64,000 nt of DNA from Rohdeia sp041398665 (GTDB lineage: Bacteria > Planctomycetota > UBA1135 > GCA-002686595), in contig JAWKUH010000025.1 of assembly GCA_041398665.1 (NCBI GenBank), positions 1 through 64,000 of the forward strand, given 5' to 3'. Below are positions 57,455 to 64,000 of this stretch, piece after piece. A program made the translations under genes and the position numbers. Numbering within the stretch: the first letter of the stretch is position 1; every line of letters begins with the position of its first letter. The notes beneath the pieces are model-generated. The model did not search any database and had not been told where the DNA came from. It saw only the letters and a program-made list of their open reading frames with translations.

Positions 57455-58837
57455 ATGACGACGACCTTCCTCGCATCGTTCCCGCTGATCGCACTCCTCT
57501 CGCTCGCCCAGGTCGCGTCGGTCGACGACGACGCCGCGGTCGAGCCCGCGCCGTCCGCACCTCGCGAGACGGTGCTGCACTGGACGAGCGACGCGGGTCA
57601 GGAGTACCTCTACCGACTCCCGCGCACGCAGGACGTCCGGCGCAAGCCGCGGCTCGTGTTCCTCCTGCACGGCGACGGCGAGGACGCGCCGCGGACCTTC
57701 GAGGCGCTCGGCGTCGGCGACGGGAGCTTCCGTCCCGACGACGTCCTCGTCGCACCCGAGGCCGTGTCGTCGGACGCGGAGGGCGGCCGGCGCTTCGCGT
57801 CGGTCGCGGCGGAAGGTGCGCAGCTCGCGACGCTCGTCCGCCTGTTCCGCGAGCGCTTCGACACCGAGGGCGTCGCGCTCTACGGTCACGACAGCGGCGG
57901 AGCGTTCTGCTGTTGGTTCGCCGGCGAGCACCCCGAGCTCGTCGACGGCTCCGTCGTCCACGGCGCGGCCGTCGGCGAGTTCCGCTCGCCCGAGCACGCG
58001 CGGCTCCACCACTCCGTCGCCATCCTGCACGCGGAGGGCGACGGCGTCGTCGAGGTCGCGCAGGCGCTCCGCACGGCCGCGCTGTTCCGCGCGCGCGGCT
58101 ACGCGAAGGTGAACCTCCACATCGCGAAGGCGCACGGGCACGGCGCGCTGCCCGAGGAGACGGACGAACTGCTCCGGTGGATCGACGACACGACGTCGCA
58201 CGACGCCGCGCAGGCGCTCGAGGTCGCGCGCGACGCGCTGCGGCGCGAGCAGCCGGACTACGCCACGGCGGCGCGCCTCGTGCAAGAGGCGCGCGTCGCG
58301 CTGCCCGAGTACGACTGCGGTGACGCCGACGAGGTCGAGGCGTCGATCGCCGTCGTGGAGGGTGCGCTCGCCGCCGCGGCCGACGCCGCGTGGACCGAGG
58401 TCGAGTACGAACTCACCGTCAACAGCAACGGCGAGTCGGTCGGACCCTACGCGAGCTGCGTGCGCTGGGCGCGCGTGCAGTTCGGCGAGGTGCCGAGCTT
58501 CGCCGCGCAGTGCCGGCCCTACGTCGAGATCTTCGAGCGCCACGACGCCGCGCTGCGGGCGTTGCGCGCGGGCACGGACGTGTCGACGGAAGCGGGCGCG
58601 CGCCGACTGGTCGACGCGCTGCGCGGCTCCTGGCTCGCGTCGGGGTGGAACGCGCTCCACGCGGAGGCGCTCGCACGCTGCACGCACGGAGCCGAACCGT
58701 ACGACGGGTTCCGCGCGAGCCTCGAGTCCCTCGGCGCGCTGTGCGGCGTCGAGCCGATGGAGGAGCTCGTGCGGACGTCGAACGCGGCGCTCGCGGCGTA
58801 CGCCGCGGAGAACCCGGGGCTGTACGAGGGCTACTGA
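57455..58837 (+). CDS. Exported alpha/beta-hydrolase paralogue with altered nucleophile
   Basis: A 460-residue protein with a signal peptide (FLASFPLIALLSLAQ). The hydrolase core (about 40-245): LVFLLHGDGED (oxyanion HG), LYGHDSGGAFCCWFAGEHPELVDG and a His in KAHGHGAL. At the elbow the paralogue next door has GHSQG, whereas this one reads GHDSG, so Asp146 takes the place of the nucleophilic Ser. The C-terminal 200 residues are helical and shared with the paralogue. ATG at 57455. Poly(3-hydroxybutyrate)-depolymerase/esterase relatives are the nearest type; the substrate is unknown. Confidence 0.8.
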   Translation: MTTTFLASFPLIALLSLAQVASVDDDAAVEPAPSAPRETVLHWTSDAGQEYLYRLPRTQDVRRKPRLVFLLHGDGEDAPRTFEALGVGDGSFRPDDVLVAPEAVSSDAEGGRRFASVAAEGAQLATLVRLFRERFDTEGVALYGHDSGGAFCCWFAGEHPELVDGSVVHGAAVGEFRSPEHARLHHSVAILHAEGDGVVEVAQALRTAALFRARGYAKVNLHIAKAHGHGALPEETDELLRWIDDTTSHDAAQALEVARDALRREQPDYATAARLVQEARVALPEYDCGDADEVEASIAVVEGALAAAADAAWTEVEYELTVNSNGESVGPYASCVRWARVQFGEVPSFAAQCRPYVEIFERHDAALRALRAGTDVSTEAGARRLVDALRGSWLASGWNALHAEALARCTHGAEPYDGFRASLESLGALCGVEPMEELVRTSNAALAAYAAENPGLYEGY

Positions 58838-58921
58838 GAGCCGTCGATCGACGCGCCGGCGCAACGGCGTCGCGCGGGGAGGGCGGAGCGCGTAGCTTCG
58901 ACGCCCTTCCCCGCGACGACC

Positions 58922-60412
58922 ATGCCCAGACTCGCTCACCTCCTCAGCACCGCCGTCCTCGCTGCGCTCGGCTCCACGATCCTCGCCGCGACGGCGCACG
59001 CACAGGAGATCGGTTCCGTCCCGCGCGTCGAACCGTCGACGTCCGCTCCGCGCAACGAGGTCCTCGAGTGGACGACTCCCGAGGGCCAGGAGTACTGGTA
59101 CCGACTGCCGAAGGAGAGCCGTCGGAAGCCGTGCCTCGTGCTGATGCTGCACGGCACCGGGCTGAACCACGGCTGGTCGTTCTGGAACTACCCGATCGGC
59201 AGCGGCGTGTTCCGCGGCGACGACATCGTCGTGTCGCCGGACGGACTCTCGCCCGGTCAGGGCGACACGTTCAACTTCCTGCAGGGCAAGGCGGACGGCG
59301 ACCAGATCGCCCATCTGATCGAGACGTTCCGCAGCGAGTTCGAGATCTCGAACGTCTACCTCTACGGGCACAGCCAGGGCGCGTTCTTCTGCTACTGGTT
59401 CGCCGGAGAGCACCCCGAGCTCGTCGACGGCATCGTCGCGCACGCCGGGAACGTGCTCGACGTGAAGCACCCGAAGCTCGCGAAGGAGAAGGTCGCGATC
59501 GGCATCCTGCACTGCGAGTCCGACCAAGTGGTTCCGGTGGAGTGCGCGCGACGCACGGAGCAGATCTACCGCGAGGAGGGCTATCGCAAGCTGCGCTGCT
59601 GGATCGTCGAGGGCATTCGACCCGAGGCGGGCCACTGGCCGCTCCCCGACCACGTCGCGAAGATGATGGAGTGGCTCGACTCGGTGTCCGTGAAGGACGC
59701 GCGGCAGGCCGTGGAGATCGCGCGCAGCTCACTGGCGAGGACGGACTCCGACTTCCCCACCGCGGTGCGTGCCGCGGCGGAGGCGCGGGACCTGATCAAG
59801 AAGTACGACGGGGAGGACCGCGAACAGGTGGAGCGCGTCCTCGAGATGGTCGAGCTGTGCCTCCAGGAGCAGACCGACGCGATCTGGAAGGAGGTCGAGT
59901 TCGCGCTGCTCGAGCACGAGGAGGGCGACACGGCGGGAACCTACACCGCGGACGTGCGCTGGGCGCGCGCGCAGTTCGCGGGCTCCGAGCGCTTCGAGGA
60001 GCTCTCGAAGCCCTTCGCGTCGCTCTTCAAGAAGCACGACAAGGCCTTCGAGAAGCTCGAGCGCATCAAGGACAAGGACACCAAGGCCTACGCCAAGAAC
60101 CTGCTCGACACGATCGACGAGGCCTGGTTCGCGCTCGCCTGGGCCGACGTCCGGTCCGACGCCGCGAAGCGCGTCGAGGCGGGTTGGCGCCCGGTCGACG
60201 GCATGCCCGAGCGGCTCGCCGCCGCCGCCGAGAGGTGCGGCACCGGCCCGAGCGAGTCGATCCTCGAGACGTCGCGGAAGGCCTCGCGGCGCGAGGCGAA
60301 CGTGCCGAGCGTCGCGGGCGCAGTTGCACAACTCGCGGTCCCCGCCCTCCTCGTCCTCGTCGCCGCCCGCTGCGCCCGGACCTCGAGCGACGCGGAGCAC
60401 GCCGAAGCCTGA
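58922..60412 (+). CDS. Exported alpha/beta-hydrolase paralogue
   Basis: A 496-residue protein with a signal peptide ending AHAQ. The core matches its upstream neighbour: LVLMLHGTGLNHGW, nucleophile Ser151 in LYGHSQGAFFCYWFAGEHPELVDG, GILHCESDQVVPVE (acid) and EAGHWPLPDHV (His). The helical C-terminal domain ends in a hydrophobic stretch (VPALLVLVAARCA) that may anchor it. A feruloyl-esterase/depolymerase-like secreted hydrolase is likely. ATG at 58922, 84 bases behind the paralogue; the pair arose by tandem duplication. Confidence 0.83.
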   Translation: MPRLAHLLSTAVLAALGSTILAATAHAQEIGSVPRVEPSTSAPRNEVLEWTTPEGQEYWYRLPKESRRKPCLVLMLHGTGLNHGWSFWNYPIGSGVFRGDDIVVSPDGLSPGQGDTFNFLQGKADGDQIAHLIETFRSEFEISNVYLYGHSQGAFFCYWFAGEHPELVDGIVAHAGNVLDVKHPKLAKEKVAIGILHCESDQVVPVECARRTEQIYREEGYRKLRCWIVEGIRPEAGHWPLPDHVAKMMEWLDSVSVKDARQAVEIARSSLARTDSDFPTAVRAAAEARDLIKKYDGEDREQVERVLEMVELCLQEQTDAIWKEVEFALLEHEEGDTAGTYTADVRWARAQFAGSERFEELSKPFASLFKKHDKAFEKLERIKDKDTKAYAKNLLDTIDEAWFALAWADVRSDAAKRVEAGWRPVDGMPERLAAAAERCGTGPSESILETSRKASRREANVPSVAGAVAQLAVPALLVLVAARCARTSSDAEHAEA

Positions 60413-60421
60413 CGCCCCCCG

Positions 60422-61672
60422 TCAGCTCGCCGGCTCGTCCAGCGCGTCGAGCAGGTGCCCGAGCTTCTCCTTCTTCGCTCGGAGGTACTTCGCGTTGACC
60501 TCGTTCGGCGGCGTCTGGATCGGGACCTGGTCCTCGATCGACAGGCCGTAGCCGTCGAGGCCCGCGATCTTCTTCGGGTTGTTCGTGATGAGGCGCATGC
60601 GCCGCACGCCGAGGTACGTGAGGATCTGGGCGCCGATGCCGTACTCGCGCAGGTCGGGCGGGAAGCCGAGCGCCTGGTTGGCCTCGACGGTGTCCATGCC
60701 CTCGTCCTGCAGCTTGTAGGCCTCGAGCTTCTTGGCGAGCCCGATGCCGCGGCCCTCCTGGCGCATGTAGACGAGCACGCCGTGCTCCTCCTTCGCCAGT
60801 TGCTCGAGCGCGTGGTGGAGCTGCGGGCCGCAGTCGCAGCGCAGGCTGCCGAAGACGTCGCCCGTGAGGCACTCGCTGTGCACGCGCACCGTCACGACGT
60901 CGTCGATCGCCTCGCGCGGGCCGTCGAGGCCGGGGCCCGGCATGCCCTCGGTGCAGAGCGCGAGGTGCTCGCGTCCGTCGATCTTCGAGCGGAACATGTG
61001 CACGACGAATCTGCCGTAGCGCGTCGGCATCGGCAGGTCCATCTGCACCGGCTCGATCAGGCGCTCCTTCTGGCGCCGGTACGCGATGAGGTCCGCGATC
61101 GTCACGATGCGCAGGCCGTGCTTCGCCGCGAACACCTCGAGGTCGGGCATCCGGGACATCGTCCCGTCGTCGTTGATGATCTCGCAGATCACGCCGGCGT
61201 GTCGCGCGCCCGCGAGCTTCGCGAGGTCGACCATGCCCTCGGTCTGACCGCCGCGCACGAGCACGCCGCCGGCCTTCGCGCGCAGCGGGAAGATGTGTCC
61301 GGGACGCACGAGGTCCTTCGGCGTCGCGTCGGCCGCGCACGCCGCGCTGATCGTGCGTGCGCGGTCCGCGGCGCTGATGCCGGTCGTCACACCGGTCGCG
61401 GCCTCGATCGACACCGTGAACGCGGTGCCCATGCGGCTCGTGTTGTGCGGCACCTGCGGCGGCAGGTCGAGCTGGTCTGCGAGCTCCTCGCTCATCGGCA
61501 TGCAGATCAGCCCGCGCGCCTCGCGGATCATGAAGTTGATCGCTTCGGGCGTGACGTGCTCGGCGAGCATCGCGAGATCGCCCTCGTTCTCCCGGCCGGG
61601 GTCGTCGACCAGGATGATCATCTTGCCTGCGCGCAGGTCGCGCAGCGCCTCTTCGATGCGTGCGATGGGCAT
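60422..61672 (-). CDS. ribBA: Bifunctional DHBP synthase / GTP cyclohydrolase II (RibBA)
   Basis: A 416-residue riboflavin-pathway enzyme. Residues 1-200 are 3,4-dihydroxy-2-butanone-4-phosphate synthase: LVDDPGRENEGDL, HNTSRMGTAFTVSIEA and RPGHIFPLRA. Residues about 205-416 are GTP cyclohydrolase II with the zinc cluster CLTGDVFGSLRCDCGPQ, MRQEGRGIGL and TNNPKKIAGLDGYGL. Both catalytic sets are complete. ATG at 61672. No flavin riboswitch elements are seen upstream. Divergent from the HEAT/cyclophilin gene, with about 100 bases between their starts. Confidence 0.95.
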   Translation of the reverse strand: MPIARIEEALRDLRAGKMIILVDDPGRENEGDLAMLAEHVTPEAINFMIREARGLICMPMSEELADQLDLPPQVPHNTSRMGTAFTVSIEAATGVTTGISAADRARTISAACAADATPKDLVRPGHIFPLRAKAGGVLVRGGQTEGMVDLAKLAGARHAGVICEIINDDGTMSRMPDLEVFAAKHGLRIVTIADLIAYRRQKERLIEPVQMDLPMPTRYGRFVVHMFRSKIDGREHLALCTEGMPGPGLDGPREAIDDVVTVRVHSECLTGDVFGSLRCDCGPQLHHALEQLAKEEHGVLVYMRQEGRGIGLAKKLEAYKLQDEGMDTVEANQALGFPPDLREYGIGAQILTYLGVRRMRLITNNPKKIAGLDGYGLSIEDQVPIQTPPNEVNAKYLRAKKEKLGHLLDALDEPAS

Positions 61673-61771
61673 GGGAGCTGCCTCCGGCGGATGCCTGTTC
61701 TCGCCTCTTTCCCCGGCGAGAGCGACCTGACATGCTACCCGACCGCGACGCCCGCCCGTCGCGCGACCCCC

Positions 61772-63961
61772 ATGCGACAACGCAGCTCGAAGCGCCGCCC
61801 CGCCGCTCGCCCGCCGGCCGCGTTCGCCGTGGCGAAGACCCTCGCTGCGCTGTGCCTCACGGCGCTCTCCCTCGCGGCGCTCTCCCTCGCCACCGTCTCC
61901 TGCACGTCGACGCGCGTCGACGAGAGCGATCCCCTCGGTCTGCGCGGCGACCTCGTCGCCCTGCCGACCCGCAGCGAGTTCGCGGAGATCGCGAGCCTCG
62001 AGGAGGCGCGGCGCACGGGCAACGGGCGGCTGATGGAGCTCTTGCGCGAGGGCGACGTGCCGGTCCGCGCGCGAGCGGCGCGCGCTCTCGGCCGGCTGCC
62101 GGGCGACCGCTTCGGCAAGGACGTGACGCTCGCCCTGTGCGAAGCCGTGGGCGACCCCGACGCCGTCGTCCGCGCCGAAGCGGTGCGCGCGCTCGGCTGG
62201 CGCGGCGAGGCCGGCGACGAGGGCGACGCCGACGGTGCGGCGGGCGTGGTCGCGCGCGCCTGGGAGGACCCGGACCCGGCGGTGCGCGCGGCGCTCGTCG
62301 ACGCGGCCGCGCGGCTCGGCGGCAACGACCTCGCGCGCCTCGTCGTGAAGCGGCTCTACGACCCGGTGCTCGCGGTGCGCCTCGAGGCGATCGCGGCGGC
62401 GGCGCGACTCACGACCGAGGGCCAGATCGCGGCGGAGATCGACCGCGAGCTGCTCGCGGTGCTGAACCCGCTGCGTCGGCGCGGCGCGGTCGGTCCGCCG
62501 AGCGAGCACGAGATCTGGCTGACGCTCTACGCGCTCGGTCGGCGGCGCTCGGAGCTCGGGCGCGGCGCGTTCCTCGAGCACGACCGCGACGCCACGCCCG
62601 AGGCGCGCATCTTCGCGATCATGGGTCTCGCGCGCATCCGCACGAGCCCCGAGGGCGTGCTCTCGCTCGAGCGCGCGTCGGCCGACCCCGACTGGCGCGT
62701 CGCGGTCGAGGCGCTGCGCGGGCTCGCCCAGCACGCGAACGAGAGTTCGCTGCCGAGCGTGCTCGCCGCGATCGAGTCGAAGAACGCGCACGTGCGGCGC
62801 ACGGCGTGCGAGTCGCTCGCCGCCTTCGCGAGCCAGGGCGACAAGCTGCGCGGCGGTCTCCAACGCGGACTCAAGGACCGCTCGGCCAGCGTGCGCGGCG
62901 CCGCGCTGCAGACCATGGCGAAGGTCTGGGGCGAGGACGGCAACTACGCGGGCACGGTGCTGAAGGACGTGCAGCGCTTCGCCGTCGAGCAGGACCTCGT
63001 CGGTCGTCGCTCGGCCGCGGCGGCGTGCCGCGACCTGCCGCCCGAGGACGCCGTGCCGATCCTCGAGCGACTGCTCCTCGACGAACAGCCCTTCGTCTCG
63101 ACGGCCGCGATCGAGTCGCTCGGCGAGGTCGCGACGGAGCGAGCGCTCGCGAAGCTGCGCGAGATCGTCGCCGACGACGCGGACAACGGCCGTCGCCTCA
63201 CGGCGGTCGCGGCGCTGCGCTCGCACGGATCGGCGGCCGACGTGGACGCGCTCGCGAAGGCGATCGAGAACGCCGTCGGGGACGTCGGTCCGGAGCTCGC
63301 GTGGAACGCGATCGAGAACTTCCGGACGATCGGCGCGGAGGGCGCCGGCGAGCGCGGGAAGGAGGTCCTCGAGGCCAACCTCCGCGCGCAGAACCCCGAG
63401 GTGCGGCGGCGCGCCGCCGACGTGTGGCGCGCGCTCTACCCCGACGACGACTTCCCCGTCGTGGCGCCGCCGACCGAGGCGCAGCGCCCCATCCCGCTGC
63501 CCGGCCGCGACTACCCGAACTGGCAGCGCAACCCGCTGGTCGAGGTCGTGACGACGCGCGGGCGGATGGTGTTCGAGCTGTTCCCCGCCGACGCACCGCT
63601 CCACGTCTACTCGTTCGTGGAGCTCGCGAGCGAGGGCCACTACGACGGCACGCTCTTCCACCGCGTCGTCCCCGACTTCGTCGTCCAGGGCGGCGACTAC
63701 CGCGGCGACGGGAACGGCGGCCTCGACTGGCGCGGGACCTCGCTGCGGCACGAGTTCAACACGCGCAAGTTCCTGCGCGGTTCGCTCGGGATGCCGCGCA
63801 ACGAGTGGTTCGACTCCGGCGGCAGCCAGATCTTCGTGACCCACCGGCCGACCCCCCACCTCGACGGCGACTACACCCTGTTCGGGAAGCTGGTCGTGGG
63901 CTTCGAGGTCCTCGACGCCATCGAGGAAGGCGACCGGATCGTGTCGACGAAGGTGCTCTGA
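61772..63961 (+). CDS. HEAT-repeat protein fused to a cyclophilin-type peptidyl-prolyl isomerase
   Basis: A 729-residue exported protein. A basic leader and hydrophobic stretch end near VSCTST, a possible but imperfect lipobox. Residues about 60-560 are HEAT/armadillo-like helical repeats with the pattern DPxxxVRxxAxxALG, such as VPVRARAARALGRL and DPDAVVRAEAVRALG. Residues about 590-729 are a cyclophilin: VTTRGRMVFELFP, YDGTLFHRVVPDFVVQGGDYRGDG and GSQIFVTHRPTPHLDGDYTLFGKLVVG. A periplasmic folding factor whose repeats grip clients is inferred. ATG at 61772. Confidence 0.9.
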   Translation: MRQRSSKRRPAARPPAAFAVAKTLAALCLTALSLAALSLATVSCTSTRVDESDPLGLRGDLVALPTRSEFAEIASLEEARRTGNGRLMELLREGDVPVRARAARALGRLPGDRFGKDVTLALCEAVGDPDAVVRAEAVRALGWRGEAGDEGDADGAAGVVARAWEDPDPAVRAALVDAAARLGGNDLARLVVKRLYDPVLAVRLEAIAAAARLTTEGQIAAEIDRELLAVLNPLRRRGAVGPPSEHEIWLTLYALGRRRSELGRGAFLEHDRDATPEARIFAIMGLARIRTSPEGVLSLERASADPDWRVAVEALRGLAQHANESSLPSVLAAIESKNAHVRRTACESLAAFASQGDKLRGGLQRGLKDRSASVRGAALQTMAKVWGEDGNYAGTVLKDVQRFAVEQDLVGRRSAAAACRDLPPEDAVPILERLLLDEQPFVSTAAIESLGEVATERALAKLREIVADDADNGRRLTAVAALRSHGSAADVDALAKAIENAVGDVGPELAWNAIENFRTIGAEGAGERGKEVLEANLRAQNPEVRRRAADVWRALYPDDDFPVVAPPTEAQRPIPLPGRDYPNWQRNPLVEVVTTRGRMVFELFPADAPLHVYSFVELASEGHYDGTLFHRVVPDFVVQGGDYRGDGNGGLDWRGTSLRHEFNTRKFLRGSLGMPRNEWFDSGGSQIFVTHRPTPHLDGDYTLFGKLVVGFEVLDAIEEGDRIVSTKVL

Positions 63962-64000
63962 CCGGCGGCGCCCGCGACCGACGGCCCGCGACGGGCCGGC

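Noticed and set aside
55967..58837. A single 956-codon frame joining the nuclease-like gene with the first alpha/beta-hydrolase.
   Set aside because: It runs antisense through sixA with unlikely composition and enters the hydrolase only because the frames coincide; a clear signal peptide and ATG at 57455 start the real gene.
61673..61771. FMN riboswitch upstream of ribBA.
   Set aside because: The 100-base gap is too short and lacks the conserved FMN aptamer elements.

Overview
The window is very GC-rich (about 70%) and densely coded on both strands. Organism (inference): a deep-branching member of the Planctomycetota. The clues are a DUF1501/DUF1800 exported pair, von Willebrand (VWA) proteins with an ECF sigma factor, a carB of normal length among many unrecognised secreted proteins, and the codon bias. 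I saw no rRNA, tRNA, CRISPR array, transposase or replication origin.

Layout. 1-7563: 3' end of an Asp/Asn beta-hydroxylase-like gene, a duplicated-domain protein, folC, a Nudix hydrolase, the DUF1501/DUF1800 pair and a UbiD-type decarboxylase. 7564-8071: a non-coding compound repeat with a perfect 33-bp inverted repeat. 8072-20004: a phosphate block with phoU, pstB, pstA, pstC and pstS (all minus), a divergent OprP-type porin, modC/modB, and a PhoB-type response regulator. PstC and PstA carry large extracytoplasmic inserts, and the 3' end of pstB has been tandemly multiplied. 20088-25415: tryptophan dioxygenase, divergent from a biotin operon bioB-bioF/D (fused)-bioA. 25340-27323: a phosphatase-like lipoprotein, DUF423, a GFA-type zinc protein and a palindromic repeat cluster. 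27324-33245: ECF sigma factor, an anti-sigma-like VWA protein and a VWA lipoprotein. 33430-40148: agmatinase, a glutamine-amidotransferase-like hydrolase, a two-membrane-segment protein and carB behind a strong terminator. 40191-41490: a secreted protein under a cobalamin riboswitch. 41612-46998: PilM/PilO-like proteins with a sigma/anti-sigma pair and a secreted protein. 47063-53064: acyltransferase, DUF3817, a BlaI/M56 pair with its operator, a trypsin-like protease and an M14 peptidase. 53103-57385: a disrupted zone with a partially duplicated aryl-sulfotransferase-like gene, a radical-SAM/SPASM remnant, a low-GC nuclease-like gene and sixA, several with frameshifts. 57455-63961: tandem exported alpha/beta-hydrolases, ribBA and a HEAT-repeat/cyclophilin fusion.

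How genes work together. The porin, PstSCAB and PhoU form a complete outer-to-inner-membrane phosphate route, with a PhoB-like regulator nearby. bioB, bioF-bioD and bioA cover the last four biotin steps. Many operons are joined by ATGA or GTGA stop/start overlaps (DUF1800/DUF1501, pstC/pstA, bioB/bioFD/bioA, modB/modC, VWA pair, sigma/anti-sigma, blaI/M56), so translational coupling is a general habit here. Most gene ends carry long GC-rich hairpins without a U tract; only the terminator before carB has one (nine T).

Caution: the frameshifts near 44.9, 54-55, 56.7 and 56.9 kb could be real decay or assembly indels. Only read-level data can tell.
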